A stretch of 64,000 nt of DNA. Origin: Streptococcus mitis (GTDB lineage: Bacteria > Bacillota > Bacilli > Lactobacillales > Streptococcaceae). Shown in pieces: positions 29,946 through 39,895 of this stretch. A model generated the notes under the pieces. The model was not told the DNA's origin and ran no database searches. It saw only the letters and a program-made list of their open reading frames with translations. The stretch covers positions 558,001-622,000 of the forward strand of contig NZ_CABEHV010000004.1 of assembly GCF_901542415.1 (NCBI RefSeq), read 5' to 3'. Position 1 is the first letter of the stretch. The number at the start of each line of letters is the position of its first letter. The translations under genes were made by a program, and so were the position numbers.

Positions 29946-31649
29946 TTATTTTTTCTTAGGTGAATGGATGGCCATTCCTAGAACATCTGCAAACGCTTCG
30001 TACATCACTTCAGAGTAAGTTGGGTGTCCGTGAATTGTCTTCAGCATTTCCTCAACAGTGATTTCCATTTCGATGATGCTTGATGCCTCGTTAATTAACT
30101 CTGCAGCTGCAGGACCGATGATGTGTACACCAAGGATTTCCCCGTATTTCTTATCAGCGATAACTTTTACGAAACCTTGAGCAGCATCCGATGCAATAGC
30201 ACGTCCGTTGGCAGCAAAGTTGAATTTACCGATGGCAATATCGTATTTCTCACGAGCTTGTTCTTCAGTAAGACCTACTGCTGCTACTTCAGGAAGAGTG
30301 TAGATGGCTGCAGGAGTCAAGTTCAACTTGGCAACAGCATGATTTCCTTTAAGGGCATTTTCTGCTGCTACTTCACCCATGCGGAAGGCTGCGTGCGCCA
30401 ACATCTTCGTACCGTTGATGTCACCTGGAGCATAGATACCTGGCACAGAAGTTTCCATGTATTCGTTGACCTTGATGCGACCACGATCCAGTTCAAACTC
30501 AACATCGCCAATACCTTCAAGGTCTGGTACACGACCGATTGAGAGAAGCGCTTTGCTAGCGATGATATCGTCTTTTCCTTCAACCTTGATACGAAGTTGA
30601 CCATTTTCCTCGATGATTTCTTGGAGCTTAGTGTCAGTTAAGATGGTCATACCTTTACGCTCAAGTATCAAGCGAAGGTTCTTAGATACTTCCGCATCCA
30701 TAGCTGGCACGATACGGTCCATCATTTCGATAACAGTTACTTTTGAACCAAATGTCATGAAGGCCTGACCGAGTTCGATACCGACAACGCCACCACCGAT
30801 AATAACAAGGCTTTCTGGAACTTCGTTCATTTCAAGAATGTCGTCACTGGTCATGACAAGTGGAGATTCCATACCAGGAACGTTAATCTTGCTGACTTTT
30901 GAACCACCAGCAAGGATAATTTTCTTAGTTTCAAGCAATTCTGAACCATTTACCAAGACGTTCTTGTCTTTAGTGATTGTACCAATTCCCTTATGAACAG
31001 TAACTCCGTAGCTACGAAGAAGACCTGCAACACCACCTACCAAGGTATTAACAACCTTAGACTTAGTTTCAAGGAGTTTGTCCATATCTACAGTGAAGTT
31101 TGGATTTTCGATAACGATACCACGGTTAGCTGCATGACCGATGTTTTCAATGATTTCAGCGTTGTGAAGGTAGGTCTTGGTTGGAATACATCCACGGTTC
31201 AAGCAAGTTCCACCGAGTTCAGATTTTTCAACAAGGGCAACCTTACCGCCGAGTTGGGCTGCTTTAATAGCTGCCACATATCCAGCAGGACCACCACCAA
31301 TCACAACGATATCAAAGGCATCATCGCTCTTACCATCATCGTTTGAAGCACTTGCTGCAGGTACAGGACTAGCTTCTGGGGCTGCCGCTCCAGCTGTTGG
31401 GATGTTTTCCCCTTCTTCACCAAGGTAACCGATGACTTCCGTTACAGGGACAGTTTCCCCATCTCCTTTAAGGATGGCAATCAAATACCCATCTTCTTCG
31501 GCTTCCAATTCCATGCTGACTTTGTCAGTCATGATTTCCAAAAGGATTTCTCCTTCTTTTACAAATTCTCCGACTTTTTTATTCCATTGGACGATTTGTC
31601 CTTCTGTCATATCTACGCCGGCTTTTGGCATAATTACTTCTAAGGCCAT
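29946..31649 (-). CDS. lpdA: dihydrolipoamide dehydrogenase (E3) with N-terminal lipoyl domain
   Basis: E3 reoxidises dihydrolipoamide with FAD and NAD. The 567-residue protein starts with a complete lipoyl domain (residues 1-80, modifiable Lys43 in MTDKVSMEL), then an Ala/Pro-rich linker (about 85-108), then a flavoprotein disulphide reductase. The FAD site is VVIGGGPAG (about 115), the redox cysteines are C149 and C154 in GGTCLNRGCIPTK, the NAD site is VIIGGGVVGIE, and the C-terminal His-Glu is in HGHPTYSE. The lipoyl domain is absent from the partner E2, so E3 carries the swinging arm. Order in the operon is E1-alpha, E1-beta, E2, E3, lplA. Confidence 0.96.
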   Translation of the reverse strand: MALEVIMPKAGVDMTEGQIVQWNKKVGEFVKEGEILLEIMTDKVSMELEAEEDGYLIAILKGDGETVPVTEVIGYLGEEGENIPTAGAAAPEASPVPAASASNDDGKSDDAFDIVVIGGGPAGYVAAIKAAQLGGKVALVEKSELGGTCLNRGCIPTKTYLHNAEIIENIGHAANRGIVIENPNFTVDMDKLLETKSKVVNTLVGGVAGLLRSYGVTVHKGIGTITKDKNVLVNGSELLETKKIILAGGSKVSKINVPGMESPLVMTSDDILEMNEVPESLVIIGGGVVGIELGQAFMTFGSKVTVIEMMDRIVPAMDAEVSKNLRLILERKGMTILTDTKLQEIIEENGQLRIKVEGKDDIIASKALLSIGRVPDLEGIGDVEFELDRGRIKVNEYMETSVPGIYAPGDINGTKMLAHAAFRMGEVAAENALKGNHAVAKLNLTPAAIYTLPEVAAVGLTEEQAREKYDIAIGKFNFAANGRAIASDAAQGFVKVIADKKYGEILGVHIIGPAAAELINEASSIIEMEITVEEMLKTIHGHPTYSEVMYEAFADVLGMAIHSPKKK

Positions 31650-31694
31650 GTCTTCCTTCCTTTATCTATATCTTTAAAATGAATACTCTTGTTC

Positions 31695-32738
31695 TTAAAT
31701 CAACATTGAGATTGGATTTTCAATCAATTCTTTCAAGTCTTTCATAAACTTAGCACCAGCCATACCATCTACGACACGGTGGTCAATTGTTAACCCAAGA
31801 CTCATGATTGGGCGAATGACAATCTCACCATTGACGACAACTGGCTTCTCGATTGTCGAGCTCACACCAAGGATAGCTGAGTTTGGTTGGTTGATGATAG
31901 GACCAAAGGACTGAACGCCAAACATTCCCAAGTTACTAATTGTGAAGGTTGAATTTTGCAGTTCGCTTGGAGCCAATTTACCATCCAAAGTACGGCCAAT
32001 AACATCTTTGAATGCAACAACCAACTCTGACAAGCTTAATTTTTCAGCATTATAAACAACAGGTGTCATTAATCCATTATCCATCCCAACTGCCATGGCA
32101 AGATTGACATAGTTGTGAGTGATAATTGTCTTGCCATCTTCTGTCAATGAAGCGTTGATATAAGGATGCTTCATCAAGGTTTTCACAACAGCAAGTGAAA
32201 GAAGGTCTGTTACAGTAGTCTTCTTCCCAGTTGCTTCCATGATTGGCTCAAGAACCTTCTTACGAAGAGCCAGCATTTCAGTCATATCAACTTCATAGTT
32301 GAGTGTGAAGGTTGGCGCAGTTAGGTAGGATTCAACCATACGTTGGGCAATCACCTTACGCATTGGTGTCATTGGAATACGCTCAATTTCACCATAAGGA
32401 GTGATATTATCAGGAATCTCTTCCACTTTTTCGATTTGAGCAGGAGACTTGATAGTATTGTTTTCGATATTTTCAGGAAGCAAGGCTAAAACGTCCTTCT
32501 TCATGATCTTACCACGGTGACCCGTTCCTTGGATTTCCTGCCAAGCAATATTATGTTCGAGGGCAATTCGTTTTGCAAGTGGCGAAATGCGAACCACATT
32601 TGTGTCTTTATAAGTTTCCACGTCATCTTTGTGGACACGACCGTTTGCACCTGAGCCAGAAACGTCGTAGAGGTTGATCCCTAGATCAGCCGCTAACTTT
32701 CTAGCTGCAGGAGTCGCTCTTAGCTTGTCATCAGCCAT
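31695..32738 (-). CDS. pdhC: dihydrolipoamide acetyltransferase (E2), lacking a lipoyl domain
   Basis: E2 forms the core of the pyruvate/acetoin dehydrogenase complex and transfers acetyl groups to CoA. I start it at ATG 32738 (GGAGAGG 3 bases upstream), giving 347 residues; a longer frame upstream lacks a ribosome site. Two consecutive peripheral subunit-binding domains are visible, at about residues 5-40 (ATPAARKLAADLG...GRVHKDDVE) and 50-85 (ISPLAKRIALEHN...GKIMKKDVL). The catalytic domain with DHRVVDGMAGAKF near the C-terminus follows. No lipoyl domain precedes them; that domain is on E3. Confidence 0.94.
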   Translation of the reverse strand: MADDKLRATPAARKLAADLGINLYDVSGSGANGRVHKDDVETYKDTNVVRISPLAKRIALEHNIAWQEIQGTGHRGKIMKKDVLALLPENIENNTIKSPAQIEKVEEIPDNITPYGEIERIPMTPMRKVIAQRMVESYLTAPTFTLNYEVDMTEMLALRKKVLEPIMEATGKKTTVTDLLSLAVVKTLMKHPYINASLTEDGKTIITHNYVNLAMAVGMDNGLMTPVVYNAEKLSLSELVVAFKDVIGRTLDGKLAPSELQNSTFTISNLGMFGVQSFGPIINQPNSAILGVSSTIEKPVVVNGEIVIRPIMSLGLTIDHRVVDGMAGAKFMKDLKELIENPISMLI

Positions 32739-32873
32739 GACCTCTCCAATTCTAATTATGATACAAAGGGCGTAAAAAGCGACTGAAAAATAGGAAATCG
32801 ACGCAGACTTCGATGAAGTCAAGGAGATTTATCTTTTTTCCGAGCTTTTAGCCCGTGTTCAACTCTACAAGCA

Positions 32874-33029
32874 ACTTGGATACAACACGTATCTCAAGTT
32901 GCTACGGTTGCCGCTATTAGGCGGTCAACCTTGTAGACTTACTAATTCATTCGTCGAATATTATCGATTCGACTCACTCATGTCGCAACTCTTCAAATCA
33001 CTTGGATACAACACGTATCTCAAGTTGCT
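32874..33029. repeat. duplicated 30-bp palindrome in the E2/E1-beta spacer
   Basis: An identical 30-base sequence occurs at 32874-32903 and 33000-33029. Each is itself a hairpin (ACTTGGATAC / GTATCTCAAGT). Between them lies a third perfect 7-bp hairpin (GTCGAAT/ATTCGAC, 32953-32973). The whole spacer 32739-33075 interrupts the dehydrogenase operon and contains no gene. Confidence 0.8.
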
Positions 33030-33075
33030 AAAGTTAAAAGCAACCATTGTTTTACATAATTTATCTTATGTAGAT

Positions 33076-34068
33076 TTATTCTTTGTTATATGTTTTACGG
33101 ATGGCATCTTTGATGCTTTCAACTGTTGGAATCATTGCATTTTCTAGGTTTTGCGCGTAAGGCATTGGCACATCTTCTCCTGCGCAACGGCGGATTGGTG
33201 CATCTAGATAATCAAATGCTTCTGATTCTGAAATAATTGCTGAAATCTCTCCGATATAGCCGCTTGTTTTGTGGGCATCGTTGACCAGAACAACCTTACC
33301 AGTCTTCTTAACTGAGTTAATGATGATATCCTTATCAAGCGGAACAAGGGTACGTGGGTCAACAATCTCAACTGAAATTCCTTCTTCAGCTAATTCTTCA
33401 GCTGCTTGAACCACACGGCGAAGCATTTTTCCATAAGTAACAACTGTTACATCTGTACCTTCACGTTTGATTTCGCCAACTCCAAGTGGGATTGTGTAGT
33501 CTGGATCAACTGGAACTTCCCCTTTTTGGTTAAATTCTGACTTGTACTCAAGAATGATAACAGGGTTATTATCACGGATAGAAGACTTGAGCAGTCCTTT
33601 CATGTCCGCAGGCGTACCTGGAGCTACAACCTTAAGTCCAGGGATGTGAGTAAACCAAGACTCTAGTGATTGCGAGTGTTGGGCTGCAGAACCAACTCCG
33701 TTACCAGCTGCACAACGAACAGTCATTGGAACCTGACCTTTACCACCAAACATGTAACGTGTTTTAGCAGCTTGGTTGACGATATTGTCCATGGCAATAA
33801 CCGAGAAGTCCATGAAGGTCATATCGACGATTGGACGAAGCCCTGTCATGGCTGCTCCTGCTGCTGCTCCAGAGATAGCAGCTTCAGAAATCGGACAGTC
33901 ACGGACACGTTCTGGACCAAATTCTTCGAGCATTCCCACAGAAGTTCCGAAGTCTCCTCCGAAGACACCAACGTCTTCTCCCATCAAGAACACATTTTCA
34001 TCGCGACGCATTTCCTCAGACATAGCAAGGATAATGGTGTCACGGAACGACATTGTTTTTGTTTCCAT
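33076..34068 (-). CDS. pdhB: pyruvate/acetoin dehydrogenase E1 component, beta subunit
   Basis: The 330-residue E1-beta subunit of the thiamine-diphosphate-dependent dehydrogenase. Signatures are the Glu-containing MGEDVGVFGGDFGTS (about 28-42), PISEAAISGAAAGAAM, and the C-terminal transketolase domain with VEIVDPRTLVPLD and VVLVNDAHKTSG. It starts 15 bases after the E1-alpha stop with an AGGAGAAAG-type site. Pneumococcal copies are labelled either acetoin or pyruvate dehydrogenase; sequence alone does not fix the 2-oxo substrate, but this is the only such complex in the window. Confidence 0.95.
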   Translation of the reverse strand: METKTMSFRDTIILAMSEEMRRDENVFLMGEDVGVFGGDFGTSVGMLEEFGPERVRDCPISEAAISGAAAGAAMTGLRPIVDMTFMDFSVIAMDNIVNQAAKTRYMFGGKGQVPMTVRCAAGNGVGSAAQHSQSLESWFTHIPGLKVVAPGTPADMKGLLKSSIRDNNPVIILEYKSEFNQKGEVPVDPDYTIPLGVGEIKREGTDVTVVTYGKMLRRVVQAAEELAEEGISVEIVDPRTLVPLDKDIIINSVKKTGKVVLVNDAHKTSGYIGEISAIISESEAFDYLDAPIRRCAGEDVPMPYAQNLENAMIPTVESIKDAIRKTYNKE

Positions 34069-34083
34069 TTTATCTCTTTCTCC

Positions 34084-35052
34084 TTAGTCTGCGTAAATAT
34101 CTTCAAATGCTGATTCAAGCGGTGGGAATGGACTTTCCTCTGCAAATTTAACAGAAGCTTCTACTGCTTCCTTGACTTGCGCTTGGATTTCTTCCAATTC
34201 TTGGGCACTTGCAATAGTATTTTCAACGAGGTACTTGCGAAGATTTTCGATTGGGTCTTTTTGTTTCCACAATTCCACTTCTTCACGGGTACGATATTTA
34301 CCAGGGTCAGATGATGAGTGACCAAGCCAGCGATAAGTTACACTTTCAATCAAGACTGGACCATTGCCACTGCGAACATGATCTACGGCTTTCTTGAACC
34401 CTTCATAGACATCGATGACATTGTTACCGTCTTCGATGAACATTCCAGGAATTCCATAAGCGGCGCTACGTTGATGGATATGTTCTACATTGGTCATTTT
34501 CTTGATATCCGCAGAGATACCGTAACCGTTGTTAATGCAATAGAAAATGACTGGCAGGTTCCAGATAGAAGCCATGTTCACTGCTTCGTGGAAAACACCT
34601 TCATTGGTCGCGCCATCTCCAAAGAAGCAGACAACGATTTTACCGGTATTTTGCATTTGCTGACTAAGAGCAGCACCGACAGCGATTCCCATACCACCAC
34701 CTACGATACCATTGGCACCAAGGTTACCAGCATCAAGGTCGGCGATATGCATAGAACCACCTTTACCTTTACAGGTTCCAGTGTATTTACCAAGGATTTC
34801 AGCCATCATCCCGTTGAGGTCAATTCCTTTGGCAATAGCTTGTCCGTGACCACGGTGGTTTGATGTGATCAGATCATCTGGATTGAGAGCCAACATAGCA
34901 CCCACGTTAGCTGCCTCTTCTCCAACAGAAAAGTGCGTCATTCCTGGCACTTTCCCTTTCTTTACTAATTGCGCAATTTTTAAGTCCATACGACGGATTT
35001 CTTCCATCTTACGGAACATCTCTAGCAAAAGATTTTTATCTAAAATTGACAT
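34084..35052 (-). CDS. pdhA: pyruvate/acetoin dehydrogenase E1 component, alpha subunit
   Basis: The 322-residue E1-alpha subunit, which binds thiamine diphosphate. The TPP motif runs from GDGATNEGVFHEA (about 147) to NNGYGIS (about 175), and the phosphorylation-loop region with YRWLGHSSSDPGKYRT follows near 235. AGAAAGG precedes the ATG, and a good promoter (TTGACA, 17, TAAAAT) lies just upstream, making this the first gene of the five-gene operon ending with lplA. Confidence 0.95.
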   Translation of the reverse strand: MSILDKNLLLEMFRKMEEIRRMDLKIAQLVKKGKVPGMTHFSVGEEAANVGAMLALNPDDLITSNHRGHGQAIAKGIDLNGMMAEILGKYTGTCKGKGGSMHIADLDAGNLGANGIVGGGMGIAVGAALSQQMQNTGKIVVCFFGDGATNEGVFHEAVNMASIWNLPVIFYCINNGYGISADIKKMTNVEHIHQRSAAYGIPGMFIEDGNNVIDVYEGFKKAVDHVRSGNGPVLIESVTYRWLGHSSSDPGKYRTREEVELWKQKDPIENLRKYLVENTIASAQELEEIQAQVKEAVEASVKFAEESPFPPLESAFEDIYAD

Positions 35053-35086
35053 CTTCTTGCCTTTCTAACTTTCTTCTTACCTTACT

Positions 35087-35115
35087 ATTTTACCGTTTTT
35101 GGCAAATACTGTCAA
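35087..35115 (-). promoter_or_regulatory. promoter of the dehydrogenase operon
   Basis: On the - strand, TTGACA (35110-35115), a 17-base spacer and TAAAAT (35087-35092), about 35 bases before the pdhA start. Confidence 0.8.
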
Positions 35116-35147
35116 AGTTTTTCTAAAAGAAATTTCACAAAATAAAA

Positions 35148-35179
35148 AAGAAAACCCCATGAAAACAAGGGATTTTCTT
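35148..35179 (-). terminator. terminator after the MATE gene
   Basis: AAGAAAATCCC pairs with GGGGTTTTCTT on the - strand, followed by a T-rich run. It separates the pyrC/MATE transcript from the dehydrogenase promoter. Confidence 0.8.
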
Positions 35180-35205
35180 ATCAAGAATATTTTTTCACAA
35201 ACTTT

Positions 35206-36567
35206 CTAGTGTTTAGATTTTTCTAAAGATTCAAATCTCTTCATAATCACAGTTAAACGCCAACGATAGAGCGCCCCACTCACAATCAGACTAATAATCA
35301 AACCAATCCAGTAAGAATAAGCTCCAAAATCTGTGAGGGAATCAAATACCATAGCAACTGGGATTGCTACACCCCAATAACCAAGCAAACCAAGGTAAAA
35401 AGGAATAACTGTATCCTTATAGCCTCGTAAAATTCCCTGGAGCGGTGCCGCAAAGGTATCTGCTAACTGGAAGAAAAGGCTGTAAGTCAAAAAGCGCGCT
35501 GTCAAATCGATAAATTCTGGGTCGTTACCATAAAGACTAGCCACATTTCCTCTAAAAATGTAAAGGAAGGATAAGGTGAAGGCCGCAAAAATGAGGGCTG
35601 TCCATCTCCCTAGACCAATATAGGTTTTTGCATCACCAAATCGCTTGGCTCCCACCTCATAGGAAACGACAATGGCCATAGCCGATGAAATACTCATAGG
35701 AAAGGCGTACATGAGACTTGAAAAGTTCATAGCTGACTGGTGACTAGCGATAATCAAGGACGAGAACTTAGCCATAATCAAGCCAACGACAGAAAAGATA
35801 GCCACTTCCGCAAAGACAGTTCCTCCAATGGGCAGACCTAAGCGAACCCCTTCCTTGATTTTATCCATATTAAATGGAATGCGTTTCTCAAGATGCAATG
35901 CTTTGAGCTTCTCCTGTTTAAATAAAACCAGAATAGAAATCCCCAGCAAAACCCAATAAGCCAAGGAAGTCCCTAATCCAGAGCCAGCACCTCCCAATTC
36001 TGGAACACCAAAGGCACCGTAAATCAAGAGATAGTTAAATCCACTATTGAGAGGAAGTAACAAAAGCATGAGGTACATGGACAGTTTGGTCAACCCCAGC
36101 GAATCCAGCAAGGAGCGAATAACACTAAAAAGCAACAAAGGAATAATCCCAATAGATAAAAACCAAAGATAGCGAAACGCTACTGCTGCTACTGGTGCTT
36201 CTAGTCCAATATGATTCAAGACAGGAGGTGCCAGGAAAACTACCAGTCCCAGCAAGACCACAGATAGACCCAAGGCCAGATAGATGAACTGGTAAAAATC
36301 AGACGCAACCTCTTCCTTTTTCCCTCGACCAATATGGTGACCAATGATGGGCACCAAGGCTGATACAATTCCTGTTAGGAAGGTAAAGAAAGGATTCCAA
36401 ATACTGGTTGCCATAGACACACCAGCCAAGTCCATTGTATTGTATTGACCTGTCATAGTCGTATCAACAAAGGAGGCAGAATAATTGGCAAACTGATAAA
36501 TCAGGATAGGGAAAAATATCTTTAAAAATAAGATAAACTTGTCTTTAAAATGATGGGTTTGGTACAT
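35206..36567 (-). CDS. MATE family efflux transporter
   Basis: A 453-residue integral membrane protein with about twelve hydrophobic segments in the two-fold MATE arrangement. These carriers export cationic drugs or metabolites in exchange for Na+ or H+. Family-like segments are FVDTTMTGQYNTMDLAGVSMATSI (split near residues 33-56), PIIGHHIGRGKKEE in the first loop and GLPIGGTVFAEV in the second half. It lies 41 bases after pyrC on the same strand. Substrate is unknown. Confidence 0.92.
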   Translation of the reverse strand: MYQTHHFKDKFILFLKIFFPILIYQFANYSASFVDTTMTGQYNTMDLAGVSMATSIWNPFFTFLTGIVSALVPIIGHHIGRGKKEEVASDFYQFIYLALGLSVVLLGLVVFLAPPVLNHIGLEAPVAAVAFRYLWFLSIGIIPLLLFSVIRSLLDSLGLTKLSMYLMLLLLPLNSGFNYLLIYGAFGVPELGGAGSGLGTSLAYWVLLGISILVLFKQEKLKALHLEKRIPFNMDKIKEGVRLGLPIGGTVFAEVAIFSVVGLIMAKFSSLIIASHQSAMNFSSLMYAFPMSISSAMAIVVSYEVGAKRFGDAKTYIGLGRWTALIFAAFTLSFLYIFRGNVASLYGNDPEFIDLTARFLTYSLFFQLADTFAAPLQGILRGYKDTVIPFYLGLLGYWGVAIPVAMVFDSLTDFGAYSYWIGLIISLIVSGALYRWRLTVIMKRFESLEKSKH

Positions 36568-36608
36568 ATAGGCTCTCTATTCTTTTTGTTTACAGAGCAG
36601 ACTCCCAC

Positions 36609-37877
36609 CTAGTTTTGATAGACGATTTGTCCCTTACAGATGGTGTATTTAACCTGCCCTTTTAAGGTTTCACCGATGAATGGTGAATTAGCTGCTTTTG
36701 AAGCAAAATGGGAGTCCACAAGACGGTCAGCCTTAACATCAAAAATAGTGATGTCCGCTGGGCCATTCTCAGCCAAGTAACCTGCTTCAAAGTTGTAAAG
36801 CTTGGACGGGTTGTATGTCATTTTTTCGAGTAATTCCATCAAGCTTAACTCACCAGCTTCGACCAAATAAGTCAATCCAAGAGATAGAGATGTTTCTAAG
36901 CCAGTCATACCAGATGGCGCTTTGGTAATATCTTCGACATTTTTCTCATCTGCATGATGAGGCGCGTGGTCAGTCGCGATAACTGTGATGACGCCTGATT
37001 TAAGACCTTCGATAACAGCACGACGGTCTGATTCCAAACGAAGTGGCGGATTCATCTTAGCATTGCTACCTTGTGTCAAAAGGAGCGCTTCTGTCTTAGA
37101 AAAATGCTGTGGCGCTACTTCTGCTGTGACTTGCGCACCTAGCCCCTGAGCAAACTCCACTACTTTAACACTTTCTTCCTTAGACAAATGCTGAATATGA
37201 ACATGAGCCTTGGTTGCATAGGCAATCATGACATCACGCGCCATCATAGCGTACTCAGCCACCCCAGTCGCACCACAGATATGGAAATGTTCTTTAGCAA
37301 TATTTTCGTTAAAGCCAAGAACACCGTTCAAACCTGGATCTTCCTCATGAAGACTAATAAAGGTATTAAGCTTTTTAGCTTCCTCCATGGCTTCCTTGAC
37401 AACTTTACTACTTTCAAGTGGGATACCGTCGTCTGAGAAACCAACCGCACCAGCTTCTAAGAGTGCCTTAAAGTCAGTCAAATCTTGACCATTAAAGTTC
37501 TTAGTAATGGTCGCAACCGTCTTAACATTAATCTTCTCTTTAGAAGCTGACTGAAGAACTTCTTGCAAAGTCTCCACGTCCGAGATGGTTGGACTGGTAT
37601 TAGCCATCATGACAACCGTGGTAAAACCACCTGCAGCGGCTGCTAGGGCACCAGTATGAATATCTTCTTTATGAGTTTGGCCCGGTTCACGGAAATGAAC
37701 ATGAATATCGACCAAACCAGGAGCAACTACAAGACCTGTAGCATCTAGAATTTTTGCTCCCTCTTCCTTGACCTCAGGCGCAATTTTGATAATTTTCCCA
37801 TCTTGAACTAAGACATCACACACTTGATCCAAACCAGACTTGGGATCCATTACACGACCATTTTTGATTAGTAGCAT
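36609..37877 (-). CDS. pyrC: dihydroorotase
   Basis: Catalyses ring closure of carbamoyl aspartate to dihydroorotate in pyrimidine synthesis. The 422-residue type I enzyme shows the metal motif [10 protein letters not shown] (about residue 57), HIQHLS, KMNPPLR and ATDHAPHH (about 302-309). It follows mutX by 12 bases, forming an ung-mutX-pyrC operon. GGAGAAAG lies before the ATG. Confidence 0.96.
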   Translation of the reverse strand: MLLIKNGRVMDPKSGLDQVCDVLVQDGKIIKIAPEVKEEGAKILDATGLVVAPGLVDIHVHFREPGQTHKEDIHTGALAAAAGGFTTVVMMANTSPTISDVETLQEVLQSASKEKINVKTVATITKNFNGQDLTDFKALLEAGAVGFSDDGIPLESSKVVKEAMEEAKKLNTFISLHEEDPGLNGVLGFNENIAKEHFHICGATGVAEYAMMARDVMIAYATKAHVHIQHLSKEESVKVVEFAQGLGAQVTAEVAPQHFSKTEALLLTQGSNAKMNPPLRLESDRRAVIEGLKSGVITVIATDHAPHHADEKNVEDITKAPSGMTGLETSLSLGLTYLVEAGELSLMELLEKMTYNPSKLYNFEAGYLAENGPADITIFDVKADRLVDSHFASKAANSPFIGETLKGQVKYTICKGQIVYQN

Positions 37878-37889
37878 CTGCTTTCTCCT

Positions 37890-38354
37890 TTATTCATAGA
37901 AATCAACTTGGGTATCCAACAATTTATCCCCATCATAGACAAACTTGGCTGAAAAGAAGGGTTTATCCTCTAAAAGCCACTCAACAAAGGTATGGTCACC
38001 TTCCCAAGTAGGCTTGCTCAAAACCTCGTCATAGGGAACCCATTCCAGCGTCCCCTCATTGCAGTCAATCAAGTCCCCCTCAAACTCTGTCACCTTAAAA
38101 ACATAGGTGTACCAGTCTAAATCTGGTGTGAATTCAGGAAAAGTGATAACACCTTTTAGAACTGGCTTGGCTTTGAGCCCTGTTTCCTCAAGGATTTCAC
38201 GCGTCGCGCATTCCTGAGGCGTCTCTCCTCTCTCTAGCTTACCACCCACACCAATCCATTTCCCTTCATGGACATCATTGGGTTTCTTATTACGATGGAG
38301 CATAAGCAATTCTTTCCCGTTATCAATGTAGCAAATTGTCGCTAACTGAGGCAT
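37890..38354 (-). CDS. mutX: Nudix hydrolase MutX (8-oxo-dGTP diphosphatase)
   Basis: A nucleotide-pool cleaner that hydrolyses oxidised dGTP and prevents A-to-C transversions. At 154 residues it has the length of pneumococcal MutX and carries the complete Nudix box G-x5-E-x7-REILEETG (about residues 38-60, beginning GGKLERGETP). It lies 9 bases after ung and 12 before pyrC, so it is part of a DNA-repair/nucleotide operon. Confidence 0.95.
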   Translation of the reverse strand: MPQLATICYIDNGKELLMLHRNKKPNDVHEGKWIGVGGKLERGETPQECATREILEETGLKAKPVLKGVITFPEFTPDLDWYTYVFKVTEFEGDLIDCNEGTLEWVPYDEVLSKPTWEGDHTFVEWLLEDKPFFSAKFVYDGDKLLDTQVDFYE

Positions 38355-38363
38355 ATTCTCTCC

Positions 38364-39017
38364 TTATCTAAGCCAATCGATTGGCTCTTGTTCTGTTTCT
38401 TTTAAGAATGCATTGGCCTTGGAAAAAGGCTTAGAACCCCAAAATCCTCTATAAACTGACAAAGGACTGGGATGGGCTGATTCGATAATCAAGTGATGAG
38501 GATTGGTAACTAAGGCCTTCTTCTTACGTGCATAAGCTCCCCAGAGTACAAAAACGACTGGTCTATCTAGATGATTGACCACCTGAATCACAGCATCCGT
38601 AAAAGGCTCCCATATCTGACCAGCATGACCATTGGCCCGTCCGGCAGGAACCGTCAAACAAGCATTAAGAAGCAAGACTCCTTGTTCAGCCCAAGCTGTC
38701 AAATCATGAGATTTCTTAACCCCGATATCATCTGACAATTCTTTCAAGATATTTTGCAAGGATGGCGGAGCTGGGATAGAGTCAGGTACAGAAAAACTCA
38801 AGCCCTGCGCTTGACCTGGCCCGTGATAGGGATCTTGCCCTAGAATCACCACCTTAACGTCTTCTAGGGGTGTGGTCAAGAGAGCCTGAAAAACCTTTTC
38901 CTTGGGTGGATAAATAGTCCCTTGAGAATAGACCTGCTCCATAAACTGATTGATTTTCCCGAAATAACCCTCAGGTAATTGTGCCTTAATCAAATCATGC
39001 CAAGACGAGTGTTCCAT
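38364..39017 (-). CDS. ung: uracil-DNA glycosylase
   Basis: Family 1 uracil-DNA glycosylase, which excises uracil from DNA. The 217-residue protein has the water-activating motif [17 protein letters not shown] (about 57-73), LLLNACLTV and the leucine-loop [18 protein letters not shown]. The start is ATG 39017, with AAGGAG 6 bases upstream; an in-frame TTG two codons earlier is less likely. Confidence 0.97.
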   Translation of the reverse strand: MEHSSWHDLIKAQLPEGYFGKINQFMEQVYSQGTIYPPKEKVFQALLTTPLEDVKVVILGQDPYHGPGQAQGLSFSVPDSIPAPPSLQNILKELSDDIGVKKSHDLTAWAEQGVLLLNACLTVPAGRANGHAGQIWEPFTDAVIQVVNHLDRPVVFVLWGAYARKKKALVTNPHHLIIESAHPSPLSVYRGFWGSKPFSKANAFLKETEQEPIDWLR

Positions 39018-39053
39018 AGCCAACTCCTTCGTTTTTACTGCCTCTATTATAGC

Positions 39054-39080
39054 AAAAAGTGGTTATGGAAACCACTTTTT
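39054..39080 (-). terminator. terminator after the HAD phosphatase gene
   Basis: AAAAAGTGGTT and AACCACTTTTT arms around a 5-base loop. It overlaps the stop codon of the HAD gene and lies before the ung ribosome site. Confidence 0.8.
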
Positions 39081-39771
39081 ACAGTTTATCTAAATAATCC
39101 AACAAGTCTTGGTAAGAATGAACTTCGTAAGTCGGCTGGGCTTGTGTGTGATTGTCGAGGTCATGAGGATTATACCAAATAGTGTCAATCTCAGCATTAT
39201 TGCCACCTTGGATGTCTGCGGTTAGAGAATCTCCAATCATCAGCGTCTTTTCTTTACTAAATCCAGCAATTTGCTGGCCAATCTTTTCATAAAAGAGAGC
39301 ATCAGGCTTTTGTGTTTGCAGCTGTTCAGAGATAAAGACTTGATTGAAATAAGGTGCCAGACCCGATTGAGCCAAGCGCCCTGTCTGAATGGCAGTAATA
39401 CCATTTGTCGCAGCATATAGCTCATAATCACGCTCGATGAGGCTGTCCAAAAGTTCATGAGCACCCGAAATCGTTTGCCCCTGCTGAGCGAGGTAAAATT
39501 GATAACGCTGGGCTAGAAAACTACCGTCTTTTTCCTGTCCAAAGTGAGCAAATAAACGAGAAAAGCGCGTGTTAACCAGTTCTTGTTTACTAATTTTCTT
39601 TTGCTCTAAGTCCTTCCAGAGAGCCTTGTTCATAGGAACATAATAGTCTTTATAGGCCTGAATATCTGTAACCCCTTCTTCTTTTAGAAGTTGGGTCAAA
39701 GCCACATCCTCAGCAGCATCAAAATCAAGAAGAGTGTGGTCGAGGTCGAAAAGTAGAAATTTGTAGGACAA
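39079..39771 (-). CDS. HAD-family hydrolase, YjjG-like nucleotidase
   Basis: A haloacid-dehalogenase phosphatase of the YjjG (noncanonical pyrimidine 5'-nucleotidase) type. Motif I is FLLFDLDHTLLDFD (nucleophile Asp near residue 9), motif II is AATNG, and motif IV is LMIGDSLTADIQGG. I choose TTG 39771 as start because AGAAAGGA lies 10 bases upstream and the family begins at this point; a GTG at 39807 has no ribosome site. The protein is then 230 residues. Its own terminator suggests a transcript separate from ung. Confidence 0.88.
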   Translation of the reverse strand: MSYKFLLFDLDHTLLDFDAAEDVALTQLLKEEGVTDIQAYKDYYVPMNKALWKDLEQKKISKQELVNTRFSRLFAHFGQEKDGSFLAQRYQFYLAQQGQTISGAHELLDSLIERDYELYAATNGITAIQTGRLAQSGLAPYFNQVFISEQLQTQKPDALFYEKIGQQIAGFSKEKTLMIGDSLTADIQGGNNAEIDTIWYNPHDLDNHTQAQPTYEVHSYQDLLDYLDKL

Positions 39772-39895
39772 TTTGAGGTTTTCCTTTCTAAGATAAACAA
39801 CTTTCACTTCAGCCAGCTGTTTAATGTAAAAACTTAAAAGTGGTATAGTATCACAAAGAATAATCGTTCCAATTGATTAACTAATCCATACTATT

